Shown: positions 18,875-27,626, counted from the first letter of the stretch. The stretch is DNA of 50,328 nt from Parcubacteria group bacterium Greene0416_39 (GCA_007375675.1 VMEU01000005.1:1-50328), one strand, 5' to 3'. The notes: generated by a model not told the origin, from the sequence alone. Numbers and translations: made by a program.

Positions 18875-19384
18875 TTGCAAAAGAGAATTTTTGTAAACAA
18901 CCAAATACGGGCAAAAGAGGTTAGGCTCATTGACGAAAAAGGAGCCCAGGTTGGCGTAGTTTCTCTTGAAGCTGCGCTTTCTCTTGCAAAAGAGCGGGGG
19001 TATGACTTAATTCAGGTTACCGAAAAAGTACAGCCCCCTGTATGCAAGCTCGCAGACTACGGAAAATACCTGTACCAACAAGACAAAAAAGAGAGGCAAT
19101 ACAAAAAACAGCAAGGCGGAGGGTTAAAAGAAGTGCGCTTAACCTTTAACATCTCCCCCCACGACATGGAAACAAGAGCAAACCAGGCACAGAAGTTTCT
19201 CCTTAAGGGAGACAGGGTGCGAGTTGCTCTGAGGTTAAGAGGAAGAGAGAAATACTTGAAAAACTTTGCGAGAGGCAAGGCAGAAAAGTTTGTTGACATG
19301 CTCAACCAAAAAATACCAGTAAAAATTGAGCGCGGCTTGCAAGAAGAACCAAGGGGCCTTGCAATGCTTCTCACTAAAAAATGA
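18875..19384 (+). CDS. infC: Translation initiation factor IF-3 (non-ATG start: TTG at 18875 or ATT at 18887)
   Basis: NNQIRAKEVRLIDEKGAQVGVVSLEAALSLAKERGYDLIQV...PPVCKLADYGKYLYQ; HDMETRANQAQKFLLKGDRVRVALRLRGRE. Confidence 0.95.
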   Translation: MQKRIFVNNQIRAKEVRLIDEKGAQVGVVSLEAALSLAKERGYDLIQVTEKVQPPVCKLADYGKYLYQQDKKERQYKKQQGGGLKEVRLTFNISPHDMETRANQAQKFLLKGDRVRVALRLRGREKYLKNFARGKAEKFVDMLNQKIPVKIERGLQEEPRGLAMLLTKK

Positions 19385-19566
19385 AAACGAGAAAATCAAT
19401 AACCAAGCGGTTCAAGCTTACCAAGCGCGGCAAGCTGTTGCGTCGAGTTGCAGGGCACGATCACGCCTTGGCAAAAAAGAGCTCAAAAAGTAAACGCCGC
19501 ATGCGCCGTTGGATTGAGGTTTCTCCCTACGAGGCAAAAGTCATAAGAAAGATGTCTACGTACTAA
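19381..19566 (+). CDS. rpmI: 50S ribosomal protein L35
   Basis: MKTRKSITKRFKLTKRGKLLRRVAGHDHALAKKSSKSKRRMRR; follows infC. Confidence 0.93.
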   Translation: MKTRKSITKRFKLTKRGKLLRRVAGHDHALAKKSSKSKRRMRRWIEVSPYEAKVIRKMSTY

Positions 19567-19567
19567 C

Positions 19568-19915
19568 ATGGCAAGGGTAAAACGAGGAGTCGCTTCCCAT
19601 AGAAGGAGAAAGCTTACTCTCAGACAAACAAAAGGATACAGATGGGGCGGAAAAGCAAAATATCGCCTTGCAAAAGAACGGCTTCTAAAGGCCTGGCAGT
19701 ATTCATTTCGCGACAGAAAAGCAAAGAAGCGCGCTTATCGTCGGTTATGGCAGGTTCAGATATCCTCAACCCTCAAAGAAAAAGGGTTGTCGTGGAGCGT
19801 TTTCTCTCACCTTCTCAAGGCGCACAACGTGCAGCTTGATCGGAAAATTCTTTCCAATCTTGTTCAAAAAGAACCTGACGTCTTTGCCAAAATTATTGAG
19901 GCAGTGAGAAAATAA
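19568..19915 (+). CDS. rplT: 50S ribosomal protein L20
   Basis: MARVKRGVASHRRRKLTLRQTKGYRWGGKAKYRLAKERLLKAWQYSFRDRKAKKRAYRRLW. Confidence 0.96.
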   Translation: MARVKRGVASHRRRKLTLRQTKGYRWGGKAKYRLAKERLLKAWQYSFRDRKAKKRAYRRLWQVQISSTLKEKGLSWSVFSHLLKAHNVQLDRKILSNLVQKEPDVFAKIIEAVRK

Positions 19916-20333
19916 GATTGTTGGCTTTTTTGAGGAGTTTTTTTGCATTCGGAAACTTCAGCTTCAAAAGCGCTTTGTCAAAGGGAAGCCAAATGTACGC
20001 CAAATGTTCCTGGGAGATCTTCACGTCTTTGAGGCGTGTTTCTCCAAGAAAAAATACCACGGTTTTGAAAATCTTCTGGCCCTGTGCCTGGAACATGTAA
20101 GAAATGGTCTCCTTGAACCCATTAAGAAGCATAAGGTCTTTGACCCCGGTTTCTTCTTGAACCTCTCGTTTCACGGTTTCAATTTCAGTTTCTCCTTTTT
20201 CAATGTGCCCTTTGGGGAAATCCCAGTACTCTCTTTTGACCCTTGAGCCAGATGGGTAGTGCAACAAAAGATAGAAGGGTTGGCCCCCTTCTTTTCTGAA
20301 TACGACTGCTCCTGCTGATATTTCTTTAGGCAT
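19893..20333 (-). CDS. NUDIX hydrolase
   Basis: GHIEKGETEIETVKREVQEETGV Nudix box. Confidence 0.92.
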   Translation of the reverse strand: MPKEISAGAVVFRKEGGQPFYLLLHYPSGSRVKREYWDFPKGHIEKGETEIETVKREVQEETGVKDLMLLNGFKETISYMFQAQGQKIFKTVVFFLGETRLKDVKISQEHLAYIWLPFDKALLKLKFPNAKKLLKKANNLIFSLPQ

Positions 20334-22104
20334 GGTTCCTCTTATCTTTTAGCATCTGAAGAAATTTATCAAGAGGGAGGGTATTTACCACGTCTGCCTT
20401 TTGAGCCCATCCTCTCCTGGCTTGCGCAATGCCAAAGTTCAAAAATCTGAGGTGTTCTGTGCTATGAGCATCAGAGTTAATGACCATTTTTACTCCTGCT
20501 TCCACTGCTTTTTTAATATGAATATCTTTAAGGTCGAGCCGCCTGGGTTGAGCGTTAACTTCAAGCACCGTGCCTGTCTGCTTTGCTTCTTGAATAATAG
20601 CATCAATATCAATGTCGTAGGAATCTCTCTTGGGCATTGATCTCCCGGTAGGATGAAAGAGGATGTCCACATGGGGGTTTCTCATTGCCCGCATAATCCT
20701 TTCTGTCATATCATTCTTTGACATTTTGAAGTTAGAATGCACCGCTGCTCCTACCACGTCAAGCTTTGCGAGTGCTTCATCCTCAATGTCCAGGGTTCCG
20801 TCTTTTCTAATATTCACTTCTGCTCCTTTCAAGATTCGAAATTTTGCCCGATCATCCGATCGGGCAACCCAGTCGGATGACTGGGTTGAATTTATCCTGT
20901 CTATCTCTTTCATCTGACGCAAGAGCTTTTTCTCATCAGATCCGCCTGTCATTGCAAGGTCTTTGGTATGATCGGTAATCGCAATATAGCTCAACCCTTG
21001 CTTTTTTGCTTCCCGTGCCATTTCCTCAATGGAGTTGTTCCCATCAGTCCAGTTGGTTTGAATCTGAAGGTCTCCTTGCAAGGAACCATACGGGATAAGG
21101 GCTGGAAGACCTTGAGCGAGCGGAGCGAGCCGAAGGGCTGCTTCGATTTCTCCGGTATCTTCTCGCAGCTCAGGCTCAATGTACTGCATGCCAAGAACCT
21201 TGTATATTTCTTCTTCTGTTTCGCATGCAACTCTCTTCTCCCCTTTGAATAATCCGTACTCTGAAAGCTTGTAGCCCTTTTGCAAGGCCAAGGTACGCAG
21301 TTTCACGTTGTGCTCTTTGGAGCCGGTAAAATACTGGAGACCTGCGCCAAAAACTTCTTCTGGGAGGACCCGAACGTCAATATTAAAACCGCGTAAAGTA
21401 TGCACAGAAACTTTGGTAGGACCTCGGCCCCACAGCTTATCGTATTTCACGTACGACAGAAAAAACTCAATGACTTTTTCTGGCGTTTTTGTGGTAACTA
21501 ACATGTCGACGTCTCCAACCGTTTCTTTCATACGTCGTATGGAGCCAGCTGCTACTGCCTGTTTCACAAGTTTAGAATGTTGGAATGTTAGAATGAGCTC
21601 CTCAACGTAAGGATAGATAGCGCCGAGCAGCCATCTTCCTTGCGATCGTTTTACAAACTCAATTGCTTGGAGAATGTTCTGCTCGCTCTTTTCTCCAAAA
21701 TGCGGGAGTTTTCGTATCTGTCCGCCCTTAGCAGCTTGCTCAAGACCTTTGAGGTCTCGTACTTTGAGCTTCTCATAAAGCTCCTTGATGCTCTTGGGGC
21801 CCAGCCCTTCCACCAAACTTAGCTCGTCAAGGTCTATGGGATATTTTTTACGATACGCCTCATAATCTTGCACTTTTCCGGTTTTAAGATGCTCCTCAAT
21901 GCGCTCTGCGATTCCTTTTCCTACTCCTGGAATTTTTTCCAGCCCCTTGAGCCCTTCTGTTTTGTACAGCTCTTCAACATCCTGCGAGAGCGATTCCACT
22001 GCCGTGGCCGCCCTTTCATACGCCTGCGGCTTAAACGGAACATCGTCCATGTGAAGGTACAAAGCCATGTGAGCAAGTATGTTTGCGACCTCTGGGTTTT
22101 TCAT
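20326..22104 (-). CDS. polX: DNA polymerase X family protein with C-terminal PHP domain
   Basis: HhH IPGVGKGIAERIEEHLKTG; AAGSIRRMKETVGDVDMLVTT; PHP GDLQIQTNWTDGNNSIEEMA, YIAITDHTKDLAM. Confidence 0.94.
   Translation of the reverse strand: MKNPEVANILAHMALYLHMDDVPFKPQAYERAATAVESLSQDVEELYKTEGLKGLEKIPGVGKGIAERIEEHLKTGKVQDYEAYRKKYPIDLDELSLVEGLGPKSIKELYEKLKVRDLKGLEQAAKGGQIRKLPHFGEKSEQNILQAIEFVKRSQGRWLLGAIYPYVEELILTFQHSKLVKQAVAAGSIRRMKETVGDVDMLVTTKTPEKVIEFFLSYVKYDKLWGRGPTKVSVHTLRGFNIDVRVLPEEVFGAGLQYFTGSKEHNVKLRTLALQKGYKLSEYGLFKGEKRVACETEEEIYKVLGMQYIEPELREDTGEIEAALRLAPLAQGLPALIPYGSLQGDLQIQTNWTDGNNSIEEMAREAKKQGLSYIAITDHTKDLAMTGGSDEKKLLRQMKEIDRINSTQSSDWVARSDDRAKFRILKGAEVNIRKDGTLDIEDEALAKLDVVGAAVHSNFKMSKNDMTERIMRAMRNPHVDILFHPTGRSMPKRDSYDIDIDAIIQEAKQTGTVLEVNAQPRRLDLKDIHIKKAVEAGVKMVINSDAHSTEHLRFLNFGIAQARRGWAQKADVVNTLPLDKFLQMLKDKRNHA
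20846..20885. repeat. Double-hairpin (8-4-8 x2) in-frame insertion in polX
   Basis: GCCCGATC-ATCC-GATCGGGC | ACCCAGTC-GGAT-GACTGGGT; complementary loops. Confidence 0.88.
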
Positions 22105-22170
22105 ATTCTTCTAGTATACCTTCCACTGGAAGTTTTGCCACTGGCGGTGTATACTAAGATATTATCCCGT

Positions 22171-22833
22171 ATGAAAAATCTCATTAGCTTTTTCCTGAAG
22201 GCAGGTGAAGTGAAACGCCTTAAACAGCGTGGGTTAGTTTTGCGTGGCATTAAAGACCCTGCTACCGTTGGCGGCCACAGTTTTAGAGAGGCTCTCATGG
22301 CTTGGGTGCTTGGAAAAATTGGCGGAGTTGGACTTGACGAAAATCGACTCATAAAGCTCACCCTTTCCCACGATTTGGTTGCAGGATATGCAGGAGATAT
22401 TACTCCCTACGAACCACTTATCTGGGAACACAACGAGAAAAATCTAAAAAAAATATTTGTGAAATGGATCCGCCTTTCTCAACAAGAAAAAGAGCATTTC
22501 TATAGAATCCAGCGTGAACGTGAACAGAAAGCTCTCCAGGAACTCGGTAGCCTTCTCCCAAACCCTCTTAGGGCGGAGATAAAAGCACTTTGGAAAGAAT
22601 ATAAAGAGGGAACGTCAAGAGAGGGAAGGTTTATTCAACAATTAGACATGCTTGAAAACTTTCTTCAATCTATTGAATACTGGCGGGTGGATAAAAAGTT
22701 TCCTATCGAGTCTTGGTGGCAACAAATGAAAGAGTTAATAAACGATCCATTGCTAGTTTCTCTTTTGAGCCAGATTGATAACGTGCTCTATAAAAGTATG
22801 CTATCTGCACAAAAGAAAACTCCTGGAAAATAA
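22171..22833 (+). CDS. HD-domain hydrolase (YfbR-like)
   Basis: ATVGGHSFREALMAWVLGK, LTLSHDLVAGYAGDITPYE; H...HD motif spacing. Confidence 0.75.
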   Translation: MKNLISFFLKAGEVKRLKQRGLVLRGIKDPATVGGHSFREALMAWVLGKIGGVGLDENRLIKLTLSHDLVAGYAGDITPYEPLIWEHNEKNLKKIFVKWIRLSQQEKEHFYRIQREREQKALQELGSLLPNPLRAEIKALWKEYKEGTSREGRFIQQLDMLENFLQSIEYWRVDKKFPIESWWQQMKELINDPLLVSLLSQIDNVLYKSMLSAQKKTPGK

Positions 22834-22837
22834 AAAT

Positions 22838-22880
22838 GGGCGGCGAGTACGTGTGCAGAATGCATACGTACTCACCACCC
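22838..22880 (-). terminator. Terminator of cytidine deaminase gene
   Basis: GGGTGGTGAGTACGT...ACGTACTCGCCGCCC then ATTTTTATTTT on the minus strand. Confidence 0.7.
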
Positions 22881-23408
22881 TTAGTTGGCCGCTTCCTGCG
22901 GCTCAACATTCAGAAGGTCCTCCGGCCCGAATGCCAGGGGCAAGAGAATGCCTATCGTGGTAGGCAGCACCCTCTGTAGATCGGTAGTTGCCAGGTACAC
23001 CCTAAACCCTTCCCCCACGCCGGATCTCCAGCCATATTCACTTATGACCTGGCGGCATTCTCCGCAGGGCGCAGTAACCCCGGGCGTGGGATGACCCTCT
23101 TTGCCACGTGCAACGATTGCAATCGCTACGCATTGGTCCCCTACTCCAAGATTATGAGCCGTCGAAAGCGCGGTGCGTTCCGCGCAGATACTCGACCCAT
23201 ATGCTGCGTTTTCTATATTGGTTCCAACGACGATTTGGCCATCGCTGGTGAGAACAGCAGCTGCTACCGAGAAACCAGAATTGGGATTGTACGGGCTGTC
23301 AAGCTTCTGCTGTGCCTCTCGAAGCAATCTTTGGATTTGGGGATCGACTTCGGGAAACTCGGTATACCGGAACCCCCGTGCGTTGCCGTTGTTCCTAGGG
23401 CTAGCCAT
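22881..23408 (-). CDS. cdd: Cytidine deaminase
   Basis: GFSVAAAVLTSDGQIVVGTNIENAAYGSSICAERTALS, TAPCGECRQVISEYG. Confidence 0.92.
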   Translation of the reverse strand: MASPRNNGNARGFRYTEFPEVDPQIQRLLREAQQKLDSPYNPNSGFSVAAAVLTSDGQIVVGTNIENAAYGSSICAERTALSTAHNLGVGDQCVAIAIVARGKEGHPTPGVTAPCGECRQVISEYGWRSGVGEGFRVYLATTDLQRVLPTTIGILLPLAFGPEDLLNVEPQEAAN

Positions 23409-23442
23409 CTGTCCTCACCTCCTTTTTAAGAACTCTGAATAT

Positions 23443-23922
23443 CTACTTCCTATCAGACCCGTAGGAAATTGTCAAGATCCTATACGGGACTTTCACCGAG
23501 GAGTGAACAACTATTGTTTCTCCAATTCGGTGCCCAAGGAGTGCCTTGCCAACAGGTGACTCGTCGCTAATCTTCCCCGCAGAGGGGTTACATTCAAGGG
23601 AGCCGACGATCGTAAATTCATCTTTTTCGCCGTCAACCTCACACCACACTGTTGCTCCTAAACATATCTCTTTGCGCCTTTCTTTAGGAGGCAGGATGAT
23701 TAATTCTACGTTCTTCAGGATGTTTTCGTACTCGGCGAGCTTGGTTTCCAAAAGGGTCATGTCTTCCTGGAACGCAAGGTATTCGGGGTTTACGTCTTCT
23801 GAATGCCAAATAGAAGGCACGTCGCCTTTTGTTTTGAGCCGCTTGAATTCCACGAGTTTGTCGTGTTCTTTTTGGATGCGCTCAAGCCCTTGTTTTGTTA
23901 AGTGGAATGTTTGTTCTGCCAT
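23443..23922 (-). CDS. greA: GreA/GreB family transcription elongation factor
   Basis: FHLTKQGLERIQKEHDKLVEFKR..., FTIVGSLECNPSAGKISDESPVGKALLGHRIGETIVV. Confidence 0.92.
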   Translation of the reverse strand: MAEQTFHLTKQGLERIQKEHDKLVEFKRLKTKGDVPSIWHSEDVNPEYLAFQEDMTLLETKLAEYENILKNVELIILPPKERRKEICLGATVWCEVDGEKDEFTIVGSLECNPSAGKISDESPVGKALLGHRIGETIVVHSSVKVPYRILTISYGSDRK

Positions 23923-23932
23923 GGGAATAATG

Positions 23933-23997
23933 AAATCTGGCCTTTTGGGAGGCCAGATTTGTTGACTGAAGAATTTTTCTAGTCAGCAAATCTAGCC
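23933..23997 (-). promoter_or_regulatory. greA 5' leader with mutually exclusive hairpins
   Basis: Arms a AAATCTGGCC (23933-23942), b GGCCAGATTTGTTGACT (23951-23967), c AGTCAGCAAATCTAGCC (23981-23997); b can pair with a or c. Confidence 0.6.
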
Positions 23998-24037
23998 TTT
24001 CTTAATAATGGTTTTAGTAAGTGTAATCAAGGATTTA

Positions 24038-24067
24038 TTTATATCAGAGACCATAGACATCTGTCAA
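24038..24067 (-). promoter_or_regulatory. greA promoter
   Basis: TTGACA (24062-24067) - 18 nt - TATAAA (24038-24043). Confidence 0.55.
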
Positions 24068-24168
24068 TAGGGGTTAAGTTTCTAAAGTATATTTCCCAAA
24101 AGACTTAATAATCTAAAGCCATATACATTCTACTACGCCAAGAACCCTTGTCAAGAGCTATCAAAGGG

Positions 24169-25032
24169 TCAAGAGAGTTTGGGCGAAATTGTCTTGGGCA
24201 ATATGGGAAGCTCTCCAATAAACACCTCTATATTCTTCACCCCGGGCATTGCGCGCACTTCGTTTTCCACAAAGCTTTCTATATTTTCAATGTTATGCGC
24301 AAGAATTCCAATCCCAAGACTGTATCTTCCAGAACGCTTTGCGAGATGGTATACTTCCTGCTTCTTTTGAAATTTCTCAAGGAGTTTCTCTACGGTTTTG
24401 CTGTCTGCCTCAAGTTGAATAGCTGCAGACATGGTATAAAACCTATCTATGTTAAGCACGCCATGAATCGTCAAAATCCCTTCCCCTAAAAGATTGTCTA
24501 TCCTGTTTTTTACTGCAACCTGGCTAAGATTGATTTTTTTGCCTATTTCAGCAAATGAAATTCGCCCATTCTCGCCAAGGTATGAGATAATCTTGAGATC
24601 AAGAGCGTCAATCTCTTGCGGGTGCCAAATGGCCTCCGAGCTGTACTTCCATACCGAAAAATCTGCAAGCCCTACACGGTCAATATAGGTAGCGAACTTT
24701 ACGTCTTTAATATGGAGCCGTTCCTTGCGTACTCTCATAACCTCCATGGCTCGTTTGTACCCTTTGCCTGTAATAATATCGTTGTCTACGATAAGAACCT
24801 TGCGGCCTTCCACTTTTTTCTCATCCAACCCTTTCCCATCATCTGCCATGGTAGCAAGCGTCAAGTTTTTCTTCTTTTTGCTCAACCACTCATATAACGC
24901 AACGCCGTAAAACGTTCCGTCTGGCTGAAGGTATACAATGCAAGCATTCTCCTTGCCAAAATACTTTTCTACCCCTTTCCCCACTGCGTGAATAAACTTT
25001 TGGATAGGCTCCAGTTCTAAGAGATTTTTCAT
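24169..25032 (-). CDS. Phosphoribosyltransferase-like domain fused to AsnC/Lrp-type HTH regulator
   Basis: PRPP loop KVLIVDNDIITGKGYKRAMEVM, then AsnC HTH IDALDLKIISYLGENGRISFAEIGKKINLSQVAVKNRIDNLLGEGIL and a RAM-like C-terminus. Confidence 0.82.
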   Translation of the reverse strand: MKNLLELEPIQKFIHAVGKGVEKYFGKENACIVYLQPDGTFYGVALYEWLSKKKKNLTLATMADDGKGLDEKKVEGRKVLIVDNDIITGKGYKRAMEVMRVRKERLHIKDVKFATYIDRVGLADFSVWKYSSEAIWHPQEIDALDLKIISYLGENGRISFAEIGKKINLSQVAVKNRIDNLLGEGILTIHGVLNIDRFYTMSAAIQLEADSKTVEKLLEKFQKKQEVYHLAKRSGRYSLGIGILAHNIENIESFVENEVRAMPGVKNIEVFIGELPILPKTISPKLS

Positions 25033-25904
25033 GAATGTTTTTGAGCCATGTAATACCGGATAATATCGTCTCGAAGTTGCGGAGTGCAAGCCGCAATAAA
25101 GAAATCCACCTTTTCATACTGTTTGCCCGGCATAAACTCGTACTCCTTCCAGTTTCCTCTCTTGTCAACTTCTCCAATGTCACATCCAACAGATTTTGCG
25201 ATTGCAAAGCTTGGATCTATTTCCGACCTCGGCTCGTCAAACATCACATACGCATCCACCCTGCCATCTGCAAGGTACCCGTAGATGTGACTCCCCCCAA
25301 AGGGATAGAGCAATGCCTTGGAATCCATCGCTTTGATGAAATTCAAAAAGGTATTGAGAAATTTTACCGAATACTGAGAACTCATCAAATAGGTTGCCAG
25401 CGAGATGGGCCCCTTTGCGACTTTGTGCGAATGGGGAGAAATGGCGCGTTGAGCGCCAGTAGCCATGTCCAACAGGAATGTCTTCTCGCCGTCAAAAATC
25501 CATGCCTTTCCGTCTAAAATGTCTCCTATGCCCGCGCATATCGGCTTTCGTTTTTTGTCATAGAACGTTAGAGCGGTATACCACGTATGTCGAAATCCTG
25601 TAAAAAAGAGAATAGTGTTGTCAAAAGGATCTATGGAAATATAGAGGTCCGCCTCCCCCCTTCCTATCTTGACACTGCCATTTTTAGACTCAGAGAAAAT
25701 CTCTGCCTGCACTCTGTTTTTAAAGAGAAGCTTCTGAATAATCTCCTCTCCTACCCGATCAACCCGAATCTCGAGGTCTTCGGGACGCCCAGGGATCTTA
25801 CCTAAAATCTCCTTCCCTTCGCCTGCCTTTGACATTGCGCGCACCGCCTTCACGGTCTGCGTGAGGTATTCAAGGAGGATACGGTTTAATTTTTTAGTTT
25901 CCAT
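25029..25904 (-). CDS. Inositol-monophosphatase-fold phosphatase (possible histidinol-phosphatase, HisN-like)
   Basis: ADLYISIDPFDNTILFFTG (variant of DPIDGT), AICAGIGDILDGKAW, LLYPFGGSHIYGYLADGRVDAYV; directly downstream of hisC. Confidence 0.7.
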   Translation of the reverse strand: METKKLNRILLEYLTQTVKAVRAMSKAGEGKEILGKIPGRPEDLEIRVDRVGEEIIQKLLFKNRVQAEIFSESKNGSVKIGRGEADLYISIDPFDNTILFFTGFRHTWYTALTFYDKKRKPICAGIGDILDGKAWIFDGEKTFLLDMATGAQRAISPHSHKVAKGPISLATYLMSSQYSVKFLNTFLNFIKAMDSKALLYPFGGSHIYGYLADGRVDAYVMFDEPRSEIDPSFAIAKSVGCDIGEVDKRGNWKEYEFMPGKQYEKVDFFIAACTPQLRDDIIRYYMAQKHS

Positions 25905-25938
25905 AAAGGATTTTAGTGTACTCTTTATCTGTATGGTG

Positions 25939-27000
25939 TCAACGTTCAAGCGCCTTTGAATACGCCAGAATAAACCGTTCTGTGTCCTGCACCGTTCCTA
26001 CGCTTACCCTCAAGGCTCCAAGGACGTCTCGCCTTGGTCTTACGAGAATGCCCTCGTCTCTCAGGATACGAAGTACTCGCTCGGGATCAGCTGGCTTTAC
26101 AAGGAGAAAATTTGCTTGACTCGGATAGAATAGAATATTGTGCTTTTTAAAAAACTCCTCGAGCATTGGCTTTGCGTATTTCATTACTTCTTGAATATAT
26201 GCTCTCGAATATTCAGCATTAGAAATCGCAGCTCGTATTGCAGTTGCAGCAAACATGTTTACATCATAAGGACCTCGAATTTTCATGAATTCTCTAATGT
26301 TCTGCTCTTGACTTATGAGATATCCTGCTCTTGCCGAAGCCACGCCAAACTGTTTTGAAAGGGTTCTCGTAATACAAAGGTTATTAAAATCTTTTATAAA
26401 ATCTAGGGCTGTGATGCCGGAAAACTCAAAATACGCTTCATCGTGAAGCACTACAACGTCTTTCTCCTTAGCTTTTTCCAAGATACGCCGCACATGTTCC
26501 ATTGGAATATCGCCACCCGTAGGATTGTTTGGGTTGCAAAGAACAAGAAGTTTTGGCGATGAATCAAGAAGCTCTAGAACCTCATCGGTTGGAAAGGATA
26601 GATCTGGCTCTTGATACCTTGGCTTTATGATTTCTGCTCCCTGCACAAGGGCAGACTGGTACTCCATGGCAAAACTTGGGCTCGGGATTACAACCTTGTC
26701 TCCTTTTTCAACAAATGCCCTCATCACAACATCAATCCCTTGATCGGAACCATTGGTGACCAAAACCTCTGCTGGCGCGCAGCCCGCATACTCTGCAACC
26801 ACCTCATTGAGGTTGCCATATTCTGGATATACCTGCACCCTTCCAGAATCAACAAACTCGTGAAGCGCCTGCTTTACCTTGAGAGAGGTTTCTATTGTCA
26901 TTTCGTTAAAATCCAGCAGAAGATACCCCTTGGAAGCTCTCCCTTCTAATGGAGGATTATATGACTCCATCTCTTTGATATTGTCGCGAATCTTTACCAT
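25939..27000 (-). CDS. hisC: Histidinol-phosphate aminotransferase-like PLP enzyme
   Basis: DFNEMTIET, NGSDQGIDVVMRAF, LCNPNNPTGGDIP, VVLHDEAYFEFSG, RTLSKQFGVASARAGYLIS. Confidence 0.88.
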   Translation of the reverse strand: MVKIRDNIKEMESYNPPLEGRASKGYLLLDFNEMTIETSLKVKQALHEFVDSGRVQVYPEYGNLNEVVAEYAGCAPAEVLVTNGSDQGIDVVMRAFVEKGDKVVIPSPSFAMEYQSALVQGAEIIKPRYQEPDLSFPTDEVLELLDSSPKLLVLCNPNNPTGGDIPMEHVRRILEKAKEKDVVVLHDEAYFEFSGITALDFIKDFNNLCITRTLSKQFGVASARAGYLISQEQNIREFMKIRGPYDVNMFAATAIRAAISNAEYSRAYIQEVMKYAKPMLEEFFKKHNILFYPSQANFLLVKPADPERVLRILRDEGILVRPRRDVLGALRVSVGTVQDTERFILAYSKALER

Positions 27001-27024
27001 ATGTACCCTGAGTTTACCGAAGGG

Positions 27025-27618
27025 CTAGAGTTTCCCTTTTGTGCTTGGTAGTTCTTTTAAAAGACGCTTATCTTGGCTGCAAGCCATTTTCATTGCTTTC
27101 CCAAATGCCTTAAATAGAGATTCTGTTTTATGATGCTCGTTGCCAGGATACAGGGCGCGTACATGAAGGGTCGCCTTGAGGGAACGGGAGAATCCTTCGA
27201 AAAAGTGCTTCACGAGGTCTGACTCCAAATCGCCGATGCGCTCTTTCTTGAACTCTACGTCGAAATTGACAAACTGGCGCCCCGAAATGTCTACTGCCAC
27301 CACAGAAAGGCACTCGTCCATGGGGAACACAAAATATCCTGCGCGGTTGATCCCTTTTTTATCTCCCAATGCTTTTTCAAATGCTTCTCCTAGGGCGATA
27401 CCTGTGTCTTCTACGGTGTGGTGCTGATCAACTTCAATGTCTCCTTTCACGCGAAGCCTGAGATCAAACCCTCCATGCCGTGTAAAATTATCTAAGAGAT
27501 GGCTGAAAAAAGGAATCGGGGTTTTGATATCCCCATGTCCCGATCCCTCAAGGGTTAAATCAATGGCAATATCGGTTTCCCTTGTTTTTCTCCGATGAGA
27601 AGCTTTTCGAACCTTCAT
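27025..27618 (-). CDS. hisB: Imidazoleglycerol-phosphate dehydratase
   Basis: RKTRETDIAIDLTLEGSG, FFSHLLDNFTRHGGFDL, DQHHTVEDTGIALGEAF, DISGRQFVNFD, NEHHKTESLFKAFGKAM. Confidence 0.95.
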   Translation of the reverse strand: MKVRKASHRRKTRETDIAIDLTLEGSGHGDIKTPIPFFSHLLDNFTRHGGFDLRLRVKGDIEVDQHHTVEDTGIALGEAFEKALGDKKGINRAGYFVFPMDECLSVVAVDISGRQFVNFDVEFKKERIGDLESDLVKHFFEGFSRSLKATLHVRALYPGNEHHKTESLFKAFGKAMKMACSQDKRLLKELPSTKGKL

Positions 27619-27626
27619 ACAAACGC

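Noticed and set aside
21107-21135. polX segment CCTTGAGCGAGCGGAGCGAGCCGAAGGG as another structured element
   Set aside because: Stem is only about 4 bp plus an internal GCGAG repeat; probably a common CCCTTCGA...CTCAGG-type repeat, too degenerate to claim.
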